Positions 21,717-32,071 of a stretch of DNA of 64,000 bases are shown here, one piece after another. The stretch is from Thermothielavioides terrestris NRRL 8126 (Eukaryota; Ascomycota; Sordariomycetes; Sordariales; Chaetomiaceae), in assembly GCF_000226115.1 (NCBI RefSeq), contig NC_016461.1, positions 3,472,001 through 3,536,000 on the forward strand, in the 5' to 3' direction. The notes under the pieces were generated by a model. The model saw nothing but the letters and a program-made list of their open reading frames with translations, was not told the origin of the DNA and made no database searches. The position numbers were made by a program, and so were the translations under genes. Within the stretch, counting starts at the first letter, position 1; each line of letters starts with the position of its first letter.

Positions 21717-22097
21717 GGTAGACGTTAAAGAGGTCCCGCCAAGACTAATTTCGGCCAATTGTCGGCAATATTTTTACAACGTTTTTACGCAACCCCGATC
21801 GCCAAGGCGTTTGCTCTATCGCCAAGGGTTAGTTCGCCAAGGGCACGGGGGGTGGCGCTAGCCCCCCGCTAGTTAGGATTCTAGTTAAGGTTAGGGTACG
21901 GGTCAAGGTTAGGGTGTGGGTTAACTTCGTTTTCTTTTCTTTCGATTTGGTTGAGGTTTTGCGAAGTTGTTGCTACGAGTCTTTGCGATTCTTCGTTGTC
22001 GATGTTGCTCGAAGTCGTCGTGGCCTTGGCGATTTGTAAATACTTGTAAGCGGTAGGTTCCGAAATTAGTCTTGGCGGGACCTCTTTAACGACGACC
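21717..22097 (+). mobile_element. hAT-type MITE, copy 1 (381 bp)
   Basis: The element begins GGTAGACGTTAAAGAGGTCC and ends with the inverted form CTTTAACGACGACC. The terminal inverted repeats are 38 bp with two mismatches (positions 4 and 7). It is flanked by a perfect 8-bp direct repeat CTGTTCTG (21709-21716 and 22098-22105), a hAT-superfamily hallmark. No transposase is encoded, so it is non-autonomous. The core contains degenerate TTAGGG/GGGTTA repeats (about 21866-21922) followed by a T-rich segment. It lies between the kinase-like gene and the frame-disrupted PD-(D/E)XK-like gene. Confidence 0.92.
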
Positions 22098-22622
22098 CTG
22101 TTCTGTCCTCCCTCTTATTCCTTTTTTGTACATTTGATTTGATTTTTTACAAGTGTTTCAACACTCTGCGTATCAGTCCTTAGCCCAGCACTGCATAGCC
22201 ATGATCCTGTTCGGCTCCGAGCTGTGGGATAGCAGTTTCCTGCATAAACCAATGGCTAAGCATGATTACCCGCCCTGAGGTCCAACGACCCCGTAAGGTC
22301 CAACGACCCCCTGAGGTCCAACGACCCCCCAACAGGCCAACCATCCGCAAAAACCAACTGTCTTGTTTCATGCGAAGTCAGCCTTTGAGCCGCTGTTCAG
22401 TATAAACTCGTCGTCCTTGTCGTCGGCCTGCCGCCTCAACCAAGCACAGGATCCTTCTTCAACACAACCCGCCGCCGCCGCCGCCGTCGTAAGAACTATG
22501 CATTTAGCCTATATCCAATAGATCCCATTAGTAAGTTAGTTTGCCACCGGTGTATATTAGCAGTTGCTAAGCATTGATCTAGCTATAGACTAGCATCCCG
22601 CTATAGACTAGCAACGTCGCCA
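22098..22622. other. Spacer with 18-bp tandem repeat
   Basis: This region lies between MITE copy 1 and the PD-(D/E)XK-like gene. It contains three 18-bp tandem units at 22275-22328, a short GCC repeat (22470-22488), and a 14-bp direct duplication GCTATAGACTAGCA at about 22579-22616. No gene is evident. Confidence 0.6.
22275..22328. repeat. Three-copy 18-bp tandem repeat
   Basis: The unit contains AGGTCCAACGACCCC and recurs at 18-bp spacing three times (AGG at 22278, 22296 and 22314). It is non-coding and lies 170 bp beyond the right end of MITE copy 1. Confidence 0.8.
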
Positions 22623-23647
22623 ATGTTTCGCGCCGGGGGGTTCTCCGAACCCTCGACTCACAGTTCCTCACATCGCTGAAAAGGCTCCACCCGAACATCC
22701 AGATCCGCGAGTCAGTGGAATCAACGATGCCGATCTCGCCCAAGAGACGTTGGCTGACATGCTTGACTTATTACCTGATTAGGAAGTCGGATTACAGCGT
22801 CTATGATGCTTTCAGAAAGGGCCTCCGCCTTCCTATCCCGAACCCTGACAACATTCCTGCCGGGTCCCCGGGACAGGGAGGGCAGTACACGAGAAACACG
22901 ATCCCGCCGAAGCTCTGGGCCCCGTTGGAATTCGACAAAGGTCTTTCTGCAGCCTACAAGTTTGTCGAGGATGTGAAACAGGACCTGGAAGGAATCAACG
23001 CGATAGATGTTGCCGGACTCACCAAATTGAACTCGCGTTCCGGCGAGAACGACCTCATTAAGCTGTTCAGCTTACTCGTCATGCATCCCATCGAGATCGC
23101 TCTATCCCGCATCAAACTCCCGGAGTCCTACGAGTTGAACGTGCGATGCGAGGCCCCCCCCGAGGAAGGCCGCGCGGTGCGCGTGGATATGTTGCTCGAG
23201 GTTTTGGGGCCGGAGGGTCCCAGGACCTTGGCCGTCTTGGAAATGAAGAACTTTGGCGTTGTCAAGGATGAGATGGGTGGTATCATGGCGGCCAAGGTTT
23301 CGTCTGTACAGGAAGCCCAAAGCGTCGCACCGAGTTCCAGTGTCCGATTTCAAGACGACTCGGTGTTCTTGGTTCGACAGTGCGCAGCATATGCAACAAG
23401 GTTCGAGACCAGGCACATTGCCTTGTGCGATGGGTCGGTCGCCATTTTCATGGACTTCACGCAGCTTCCTGAAGCACTCCGCAAGGCTAGAATGAACGAC
23501 CCCGAAAGTCCAGGCGGATTCGCGGGGGATATCGTTCTGCTGCACACACAAACGGACCCAAGCAACTTCCATTACGCGCTCCTTGCCTTCTTCAAGGGCG
23601 CGGTGGATGAATGGTTGCAGACTCTGGAAGGGGTCGGCCGACCTTGA
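22623..23647 (+). pseudogene. PD-(D/E)XK-like protein, 5' end frame-disrupted
   Basis: From 22727 (ATGCCG) the frame is open for 306 codons. It contains VRVDMLLEVL, then ten residues later LAVLEMKNFG, a plausible D...ExK active site of the PD-(D/E)XK nuclease fold. The segment LRKARMNDPESPGGFAGDIV follows. The N-terminal part looks scattered over three frames: MFRAGGFSEPSTHSSSH from ATG 22623, then AEKAPPEHPDPRVSGINDAD up to a stop at DLLPD (about 22780), then the main frame from RKSDYSVYDAFRKG. Each switch is a single-base offset (near 22672 and 22781-22784). I therefore think the ancestral start was 22623 and two indels have disrupted it. A product could still be made from 22727. Enzymatic function is inferred from the motif only. 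Confidence 0.5.
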
Positions 23648-24460
23648 TGTCGCAAGCGACGTGGATGGCTCACGACATCAAGCAACACCGTTTATGACGC
23701 TATTAGTGATGCAGGAAGGTTAGGATGTAGGGATTGAGAAGCTGAGAAACTTTGAAATTGATCATCTCCGTGGCTTTGTCTAGTCTGCTGGAAGGTGGGC
23801 TGGGTCAGGGTTGGCTGACTTATCCATCGCTCAGGGGCCGCCTGTGTGTGTATCTCCAAGCTTTCAGCTGCCTTCTGGCTTCCCATCGGTCATAATATAA
23901 CAAACTATTTGTGATGGGCTGAAAATCTGTGGAATACTCAGGTCTGTGTTGGTCGGCGCAAAACCGACAGGACCGGATGTCATTGAGCAGAACCGACACG
24001 ACTGCCGAAGCACGGTCAAGGACTCCAGGTAGCTAATGAAGGTATGGAATACACTTGGAGCATTGCTCGGTAAGTTTACCTGTATATTGCAACTCGGCGC
24101 TGTCACGTGATCTGGCTGGTCATTAGCCGGTTGCCTGGCCCAGACACGACGCGCTGTCTGTGCTCCCCTCTGTTTGTTTGAATCCCGAGAAGAATGCACG
24201 TCATTGATCCCACATGCATGTCAAAGAGAGAAGGCGAGATATTGCACGTCGGCTTTACGACGCCCATCGTGCCGTCCTGCCTGGACTTTAGAGTCGCTTG
24301 ATGCGCAATTTTCAGCTGTGAGAATTTGTCTCGCGTTCCTCTGAGATCGACCATTCTGCGCTTCCCTCTGCATTGGTCTCACTGAATTGCTGCTCATGCA
24401 GTAGCACCCCTTTTTTAAGTTGCCTCTTGTTGCCAGCGCACCGCCGCAGCTGCCTGAATA
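23648..24460. other. HOS3 upstream region
   Basis: This 813-bp promoter/leader region has no credible gene. A six-codon open frame ATG CGC AAT TTT CAG CTG TGA (24302-24322) and an ATGCAGTAG (24395-24403) lie within 160 bp of the HOS3 start and would be upstream ORFs if the transcript begins before them. Confidence 0.5.
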
Positions 24461-27400
24461 ATGGCTTCGTCCCCGGCGAAGCCCAAAGCCGCCACAATGG
24501 CTCACCCAGCGCATTCCGACAGCAACAAACATGAGGAGGGCGACGGTGGTCTGGCAAAATCTCTGGAACGCTTGACCATCGGCCCTACCGGCACCCCTCC
24601 CGCCTCCCGACCTGCCGCTCCCAGCCCGCTCAAGCCTGTCGCCGACAAGTCACCCATCTCGCCACGCCCGGGAAGCGCCATGCGCAGCCCTCTCCGCAGC
24701 GCTTCTGCTTCTACCGTCCCGTCGACCCGTTCAGCTTCGCCCGCCTTGCTGCGGAAGGCATCCATGAACTCGCTGCATTCCGCCAACGGCGTCACCCCGT
24801 CCCGTCGCTCCAGCTCAGCCAACATCTTGTCGCCCAGCAAACCCAGATCTGGCAGGTCGCCTCTCAGGAGCGTGTCTCCCGAACCGCCCCCGAGGCCCGT
24901 TCCAACACCTCAATCCGTCGCAAGCGCCCACTTCAAGGCCGAGCTGGAGGCCCATCACGGGCCCGAGCCGACCCGCCGCAGCGAGACTGTCGTTATCCTT
25001 CAAGACGCCTGTTACGGGCATCGCTTCTCCCGTCCTCGCACATCTCGCGCACAACTCAGCACCATTTTCGAGCGGCCCGAGAGGATAAAGGCCTGCGTCT
25101 TGGGCGTTTCTGCGGCGTATGTACGGCTGGGTGAGCGACATCAGGACGGAGCCTTTCCCCCACAGTCCGAAACCGACGCCGCCTCCTTGCCCTCGATACC
25201 CTTCCGGATTCGGAAGTCGACCAGGCGGCTGTCTTTGGGTTCCCAAACCGTGACCAACGTGCACGGCACAAAATGGATGGAGGAGCTGAAGTTGATGTGC
25301 GAGACAGCCGAGGCGAAGCTGGCCGGCGGCAACAGAGAGCTCCAGCGGCCGGATATCGATCGCGGTCCGAACGCAGATCCGCCCCAGAAACTCCACGAGG
25401 GCGACCTCTACCTGTGCTCTGAATCCCTGAACGCCATGGAGGGGGCGCTGGGCGGTGTGTGCGACGCCGTCGATGCAGTATTCGAGACCAACGGACCGCA
25501 GCGCGCGTTTGTCGCCATCCGGCCCCCCGGTCACCACTGCTCTGCGTCTCACCCGTCGGGCTTTTGCTGGATCAACAACGTCCACGTCGGCATCATGCAT
25601 GCCGTCCTTAGCCACGGCTTGACCCATGCTGCGATCGTCGACTTTGATCTGCACCACGGCGACGGCTCGCAGTCCATTGCTTGGCAGCACAACGCGCGGG
25701 GCGTTGGCCTCGCCAAGAACGCAGCTTGGTGGAAGAAGACATCAATCGGCTACTTCAGCCTCCACGACATTAACTCTTATCCATGCGAAACGGGCGATGA
25801 GGACAAGGTTAGGAACGCAAGTATCTGCATCGACAATGCGCATGGCCAGAGCATATGGAACGTCCACCTGCAGCCTTGGAAAACTGAGGCCGATTTCTGG
25901 GCCTTGTATGAGTCCAAGTATGCAGTTCTGCTCGAAAAGACGCGCGCTTACCTCAGGAATCACACCGAGAGGCTGCGGGCCTCGGGTCTGAACTCGAGAG
26001 CCGCCATCTTTATCTCGGCGGGCTTTGATGCGAGCGAACATGAGGATCCCGCGATGCAACGGCACAACGTCAACGTGCCGACCGAGTTCTACGCACGCTT
26101 CACCCGCGACCTGGTCCGCATTGCGGCAGAAGAAGGGACGAGCGCGGAAGGCCGCATTATCAGCGTCCTCGAGGGCGGATACAGCGACCGTGCGCTCTGC
26201 TCCGGCGTGTTCAGCCACCTCTGCGGTCTCGCCGGAGATGGGCCGTGCAACAGGGACCAAGAGTCCAGTGGCTACGAAGCGGTCCAGAAGGCTGTCCAGC
26301 AGCGTGCGCGGAAAGACTCGACTGCGAGCGAGCGGGGTGCGCGGCGCTACGAGTCGTCGTGGTGGTCCCTTTCCGAGCTTGAACTGCTGGAAGAAACTCT
26401 CCGTAAACCCCCGCCGGTGCCGAAACTCATTAGCAACTCGCCGCCGCCAACGTACTCCTCGCCGACCGTGTCATCACAGGCCAAGGTTGTGACCCCGAAG
26501 AATCGGCGGAGCGTGTCCGGGCTGTCGTCGGCCTCGAGCAATAATAGTACACCGAAGGTCTCATACGAGCGGCTACCTCCCACAGACGTCCCCTGGACCA
26601 TCGCGACTCAGGAGCTGAGTAAGCTTCTCATACCAAGTGGGCGTCAGACCACCAGCTGCACGGCCGAGGAGCTCAATGCGGAGGCCACCCGCATTCGGCG
26701 CGAACGTCAGGCCGCAATCGCTGCGTCAGTCCCTGCGATCGCCACTCCAGCAGCGGAGGATCGTCCCTCCACGAGAATGGGGCTGAGGGAGCGGAAAACG
26801 AAGCCGACCTACGTTTTCGACGACGAGTTTGATCACAAGAGCAGACGGAAGACCGTCGCGGGGCCGGCCGTCCTCGCTACCGAGGCAGCGTCCCGGGGGC
26901 CGACTCCCATGCCGGGGAAGCAGTCGAGAGCATCACGGCGCCTTAGTGCGGCGTCGACCGTCGTGTCTTCCGAAGGCACGGATTCCATCGCCTCGGAGCC
27001 AGTAGCTCCGCGACCCGCGCCGGTTCAGGGCGACGCCAAGGCGGACATCACCAGCAAGGCCGAAGCCGCGACGACCGTGGCGGGCGCTAGCGGCAGCAGT
27101 CTCAATGTGAAAAAGACGCGGGCTCCGAAGAAAGAGCCGGCTCCGCGAGCTCCACGGGCGCCAAAGAAGCAGCCTGCGGCGGCAAATGGAGCGCCGCGGC
27201 AAACGGCTCCCGCTGCAACGGCGACTTCTGCCGGCGCGCCGACCCAAAAGGCCGGCGATGAGGTTGACAAGCTGGCCGGCGAGATGAAGAAGATCAAAAT
27301 CACGGTGGTCACCAAAGCGCAGAAGGAGGCCCGCGAAAGGGAGCGTGCGGCGAGGGAGAAGCTCGCAAACGCAGAGGCTGTATCAGTGCCGCCATCACCG

Positions 27401-28126
27401 GCCAAGGGAGACCCTCTCCCGCAGCCTGCCCCCGAATCCGCCCAAACCTCCTCCAACGCCGTGCACCTCCCCTCGCCAACTCCATCTCCAACGCCACAGC
27501 AGCCACAAGTCCAAACCTCACTCGACCCCTCAACTCCCTCTCTTAAAGAAGCCGTCAAGACCCCGACTACCACCACCGCCACAGGCTCCCTCGCCTCCCC
27601 GCCCACCACCGACCCGCGCCATGTTTCCCTCCCAGCAAGCTCGCCCCCGCCACCATCATCATCGGAACCAACACACCCACAACCCGGCTTGACCAGCCCC
27701 GTCCAGCAGCACCCACCTCCTCCACCGCAAGATAACTTCATCCCTTACCAACCCGACGGCCCGCCCCCGACATCAGTGCCCAACCACCAGCAGCAGCAGC
27801 CGCCGCCGCCGCTGCAGTGGCTCCCGCCCAACGTGTCTGCCACGCCGCTGCAGTCGCCCGCTAAGAGGGCCGATCTGCCCGTGTTTACCAGCACCAGTGT
27901 CATACCCTTCGCGCCGAGGGGTGCTGCTTCCGCCGCCGGCGGCGGGGCTGCTGCTACTCCCAGTGGTGGTGGTGGTGGTGTTGTTGCTCCTGCTGCTGCT
28001 GCTACGACAGGTGGTGGTGGTGGTGGTGCTGGGGCTGCTGGGAATGGGATGGTGGGGGCTGAGCGTCGTGAAAGCGCAGGTGCTGTGGGGAAGGGGAAGG
28101 GGGCCGGCGAGGAGCGGGGTGCCTGA
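24461..28126 (+). CDS. HOS3: HOS3-type histone deacetylase
   Basis: Single exon, 1221 aa. Residues 1-170 are Ser/Pro/Arg-rich and disordered, with SP motifs. The deacetylase domain runs about 174-600. It opens with SETVVILQDACYGHRFSRP, has the active-site blocks AIRPPGHHCSASHPSGFCW (about 351-370) and AIVDFDLHHGDGS (about 390-402, zinc ligands Asp and His), then FISAGFDASEHED and SVLEGGYSDRALC. The HOS3 family is a distinct class II-like group (in yeast relatively insensitive to trichostatin; acts on H2A, H2B and at the bud neck/daughter pore). The C-terminal 600 residues are low complexity: Lys/Arg-rich, then Pro/Ser/Thr-rich, ending in glycine/alanine repeats (about 1150-1205). These make it longer than yeast HOS3 (about 700 aa), as is common in filamentous fungi. 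Confidence 0.95.
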   Translation: MASSPAKPKAATMAHPAHSDSNKHEEGDGGLAKSLERLTIGPTGTPPASRPAAPSPLKPVADKSPISPRPGSAMRSPLRSASASTVPSTRSASPALLRKASMNSLHSANGVTPSRRSSSANILSPSKPRSGRSPLRSVSPEPPPRPVPTPQSVASAHFKAELEAHHGPEPTRRSETVVILQDACYGHRFSRPRTSRAQLSTIFERPERIKACVLGVSAAYVRLGERHQDGAFPPQSETDAASLPSIPFRIRKSTRRLSLGSQTVTNVHGTKWMEELKLMCETAEAKLAGGNRELQRPDIDRGPNADPPQKLHEGDLYLCSESLNAMEGALGGVCDAVDAVFETNGPQRAFVAIRPPGHHCSASHPSGFCWINNVHVGIMHAVLSHGLTHAAIVDFDLHHGDGSQSIAWQHNARGVGLAKNAAWWKKTSIGYFSLHDINSYPCETGDEDKVRNASICIDNAHGQSIWNVHLQPWKTEADFWALYESKYAVLLEKTRAYLRNHTERLRASGLNSRAAIFISAGFDASEHEDPAMQRHNVNVPTEFYARFTRDLVRIAAEEGTSAEGRIISVLEGGYSDRALCSGVFSHLCGLAGDGPCNRDQESSGYEAVQKAVQQRARKDSTASERGARRYESSWWSLSELELLEETLRKPPPVPKLISNSPPPTYSSPTVSSQAKVVTPKNRRSVSGLSSASSNNSTPKVSYERLPPTDVPWTIATQELSKLLIPSGRQTTSCTAEELNAEATRIRRERQAAIAASVPAIATPAAEDRPSTRMGLRERKTKPTYVFDDEFDHKSRRKTVAGPAVLATEAASRGPTPMPGKQSRASRRLSAASTVVSSEGTDSIASEPVAPRPAPVQGDAKADITSKAEAATTVAGASGSSLNVKKTRAPKKEPAPRAPRAPKKQPAAANGAPRQTAPAATATSAGAPTQKAGDEVDKLAGEMKKIKITVVTKAQKEARERERAAREKLANAEAVSVPPSPAKGDPLPQPAPESAQTSSNAVHLPSPTPSPTPQQPQVQTSLDPSTPSLKEAVKTPTTTTATGSLASPPTTDPRHVSLPASSPPPPSSSEPTHPQPGLTSPVQQHPPPPPQDNFIPYQPDGPPPTSVPNHQQQQPPPPLQWLPPNVSATPLQSPAKRADLPVFTSTSVIPFAPRGAASAAGGGAAATPSGGGGGVVAPAAAATTGGGGGGAGAAGNGMVGAERRESAGAVGKGKGAGEERGA

Positions 28127-29220
28127 GGGGCCTCGTCAGTGGTAGTGCTGGTGTTGCTGTTTGTTAAACAGTAGTTTGGTGGTTGATGGAGGCTGGTTGG
28201 GGTGGGAGGTGGGAAGTGTTGTTCGAGTAGGGTGGGGATGGGGGAGGAATTCTCGTGGTCAGGGTCGAGGCTGGAGTATCTTTTCCCGCCTTGACGCCGG
28301 TTTTCTGGCGGATGTGAGGGATGAGTGGGATATAAACTGGACGGCGTTCTAGGGGGTGTTTGTGACGGTGGAGTGACCTTTCTCTGCTGGATGAGTGCAT
28401 GGGTTATTTTGTGGTGTTGCGTTTTACTTTATACCTGTATAATCCCCTGTTTAGTCGGCACACAAGGCCGCTGCGATACCCGTTCACTTATGTTAATTTT
28501 ACTTTTGCTTTCTCTTCTCTTCTTGCCTACCAGCTGGGCAGCAAGTACTTGTCAACGTCCCGATCACCTGTTCTGGCGATGGCTGCTTATTCCCCTTTCC
28601 CGTGTTCCGTGGTTTCCTGGGAGTCTTCGGTTTCCTTACCTACAGCCCGGTCAGGTTTGTCTACAGGCCAGTGCATTTGTTGACCTTGACCGATTCTTAG
28701 ATCTGTCCCAAACTTAGATGAAAGCATCAGATCCGGCGAGGTGAAACCGGTGCAGAGCATATCCAATCTCTAATCGGATCTAATCCGCCGAGTTGCGTGT
28801 TCAACCCTATCGCGCTTGTCTCCCAGGGACCAAAATCGGTGATAAAGCATGATGCGGGAGGGGAACCACATATTCCATACTCCTCAGTAAACATTGGAAG
28901 CTAGATTTTCAATAATTACTGAGATCTGACCAGCATCGTGCTGGATGTAGCTACTACAGCTGCGCAACCAGCTGTTCCGGAGTCTCTGGACCCCGGCCAT
29001 CTTGGTATATAACACGCCAGGGAACATCAACAATGTGCTCTATGCCAAAGCAGCAGCTCCGACTCCACGTCGAGCAATAGACCCACGGCCACACCGGCCA
29101 TTGCACCCACTCGCTCCTCCAACGCCACGCCATGCCGCATCAAACGCCTCATGTGGATTTCAAGAAGAAAGGAAAAAAACCAGGACCAACCGGTCCCGTA
29201 ATACCCAGCCAGCCGCGTCC
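28127..29220. other. Convergent spacer HOS3/CLD1
   Basis: This 1.09-kb stretch lies between converging genes. It has GT-rich sequence just after the HOS3 stop and no open frame with coding character. It presumably carries both 3' UTRs. Confidence 0.6.
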
Positions 29221-31048
29221 CTACGATAACCCATCCATCTCCCTCTCGCGCAGCCCCCTCGCCCTGGTCTCCTCCATCTCCTTCCTGACGATCTTGTTGA
29301 ACTCGTCCGGGTTGTCTAGATACAGGTGGTGGCCGGCGTTGCGGACGACGACGACCTTGGCGGAGCCGTTCTCGCGGCGCTTCTCCTCGGGGGAGGCGTG
29401 CAGCAGGGCCTGCACGACGCGGCGCTTGATCTTCTCCTCGGCGGCGTAGCCGCCCGCGACGTCCATCCAGTCCCTATCGCCATACATGAACACGATGGGG
29501 ATGCCGGTCTCGCGGCGGGGCGGGGCTGACGGGTCGTCGGCGGCGGCCGGCGGGATCTCCTGGCGGCCGACGTCCTGGATCCGGTTGATCACCGGGCTGC
29601 GCGCGTAGGCGCCCGGCGCGAGCAGGTACGGCAGGGCGTACTCGCCGCTGCCTCGCTGGCGGAAGAGGGAGTACGAGTAGGTGTGCAGCGCCTCCTTCTC
29701 GTCCGGCGGCAGGTGGTTGAAGCGGCGGAAGGTCCAGCCGGAGACGAAGCGCGGGCCGAGCGGGCCGGCGAGCCGCACGATGCTGAAGGGCGAGACGTTG
29801 GCGTCCCAGAGCCAGACCAGCCAGCTCGGGATGGGCCGCTTGGGAGGGGTGGCGGGCGTGCTCGGCTTCGCGGCGGCGGCGCGCTTGTCGGCCGCCGGAC
29901 CGCGCGCGACGGCAGCGTTGCCGCCGGATGGCTGGCCACTGACGATGCTTTCTTGGTCCTGGGTGAACTCGTTCGCGAGCGTGGACTCCTCCGGCTCGGG
30001 CATGTCGGCGTTGACGGCCCAGGGGTCCTCGGGGATGCCGACGGGCGAGGCGAGGATGAGCTTGTTCAGCCGGCCAGGGTACTTCAGCGCGTAGGACACG
30101 GCGAGGTAGCCGCCCATGGAGTGGCCGAGCAGGGTGAACTTCTCGATCTTGCGGATCTTGCGCCATTCTTCCAGCGCGTCGATGAACCAGCTCTCGGCCT
30201 CGGCGATCTTCTCCTTGGGGTCCTTGGCGTGGATCCTGAAGGTTGGCCGCGACGAGTTGCCCATGCCCAGCATGTCCAGCGCGTACAGCCGCCAGCCGGG
30301 CACGCGGCTCAGGGGCTCGAAGTTCTTGTAGAAGAAGCCCAGGCCGGCGCCGTAACCGTGGAGCATGACCAGGGTGTCGTCGGCCTGCTCGCCCACGCGC
30401 TCGATGTAAAGCTCGTTAAGGGCGCGGTTCTTGCCGGACAGCTGGACCATGGACGACCTCCATACCCTCTGGCCGAACGGGTCGCTCTTGGCGAGGTCTT
30501 GTAGTTGGGACCCGGCGGACTCGGCGCTGGCTTCTCGGATGAAGGGAACAAAGGCGAGGACGTTGCGCTCGGCCTGGCGCGAGGAGACATTGGTCCACTG
30601 GGAACTGTCAGCGGCGTGGTCCACGGCGGGCCCGGTGTGCATCGGGAGAGATGGGAAAGCGTGTACGGTAACTCACCCATTGTTGGGCAGCTTCCTTGTA
30701 GCCGAGGGGGAAGAGGGTGGAGAGTGATCGCTGTACCCGCGGCGGGCTGTCGGACTGAGGCTGTGAAGCCATTGTCGGGTGCGGCAGATGAGAGGCTTGC
30801 GTAGCGGCTTGGGTGGCGGCTTGGGCGTGCGAGGAGAGCAGGATGGGCTGCCGCGGGTCCTGCTGCGTGGGGAGGGAAGCGTCCGTCGACAGGCGGCAGC
30901 GAGTCTGTGTCGGTGTCGAAACTGGAGTTGGGGTCGGGGTCTGTCCCGCGCCGGCGCTGCTGTCGAGATCACGCCGTCCCGCCAGAAACACTAGCTTTAG
31001 TCGTTTGGGCAGGAGAAAGGTGGTCGGCCAGGTTTTGAGCAAGAGCAT
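29221..31048 (-). CDS. CLD1: CLD1/ABHD5-like alpha/beta hydrolase (probable mitochondrial cardiolipin deacylase)
   Basis: Two exons, 31048-30677 and 30597-29221, joined over a 79-nt intron (GTGAGT...CCCAG, branch CTGAC), phase 0, 582 aa. The hydrolase core shows the oxyanion HGYGAGLGFFYKN, the nucleophile elbow LLGHSMGGYLA (about 281-291) and FMYGDRDWMDVAGGY (acid). VVRNAGHHLYLDNPDEF holds the catalytic His and the HxxxxD acyltransferase-type motif seen in ABHD4/5 and yeast Cld1. Cld1 removes an acyl chain from cardiolipin in the inner mitochondrial membrane before remodelling. The N-terminus from 31048 (MLLLKTWPTTFLLPKRLKLV) is basic and hydrophobic, like a targeting peptide. An alternative start at 30772, in a stronger ACAATGGC context, would give 490 aa without it. 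Confidence 0.85.
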
Positions 31049-32071
31049 AGTGCGAGGCGGAAGCGGGAGCGCGCAGTGGCACGCCGCCGCTTATCATGGT
31101 GTACTCTCGCCCCCGGGTTGCTGGCGTGCGGTGGAATCCAGGCAGCGCCGGGGGGGGATCTCGGAATTCACGAAAGCTCCGCTGCCCGCTGCCCGATATC
31201 TCCGCTTGTTAGCGAAGGTAGTGCACACTACCTGCAAAACGTTCGTTAACATTATCGTAACCCCCCATCAGCCCACGCCTACCGCCCCTGGTCCCGCCAG
31301 GCAGATCGGCGCATCCCTGCAGTGCTTGTTTCCCGCGGCCAGATTTTAAGCCGTCCCAACAGAAAACGCTCCGCTCGCCGTTCGTCGGGCCGTCGAATTC
31401 GTCCCATATCCTGCTTCTGGAATCCAACAACAATCGCCAGATGTTTCCACCGCCGATAGCCCGTCGGGAGTCCGCATACCGCATACTGCGTAATCCGCAG
31501 AGAAGTCAATAGGTGGTGTCAGGCTGCTGCCAATGTACGGATTACGCTGTGCAAGTATCAGAGCGGATTGGCTGCAACACTTTTTGTTTCTTACTGTGGT
31601 ATTCTGAAGTTCTTCCGTCATCTGGATTCTGCACCAGTCCCAGTTACGCGGCCTCGCACAACCCTAACCCTTGTGGCGTGTCGAAAACCCATGACGTTTG
31701 ATTTCTTGGCCTGGCTCTCTGCGTTTCCAACGGAACATGGTTCCCCAAACCCAAGCGGCGCTTGCCGTGGCGCAGCCGTCACCGCACACACACCCGACAT
31801 TGGGCCGGCCAGCGATCCCCTAATTCGGCAAACCATCGAGACACTGCATGCAGTCAGGGCTGGCCGGCTGACGCGGCCTTGCTTCCGGCATTCTCTGGTA
31901 CAACTGGTCCCAACGAAGCTTTGTGCGCTTCAACGCCGACCTCAGCCGACCTCGTGACAAGACATTGCTGCCAATCCCTAAGGGTCCCGGCCCCGGCCCC
32001 GGCCTCGGCCTAGAACCTGCATATCCACTACCGCGTCCCCCGTCACCGAGCGCCCCGGGACCGCCGACGAC
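31049..32071. other. Divergent promoter region CLD1/SPO7
   Basis: This 1.02-kb region lies between divergent genes. It includes a telomere-like AACCCTAACCCT box at 31660-31671. No gene is evident. Confidence 0.6.
31660..31671. promoter_or_regulatory. Telomere-like box AACCCTAACCCT
   Basis: A second perfect two-unit AACCCT repeat outside the MITEs. It lies 400 bp upstream of SPO7 and 610 bp upstream of the longer CLD1 start. It is a potential site for a TTAGGG-binding Myb factor; function is inferred only. Confidence 0.35.
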
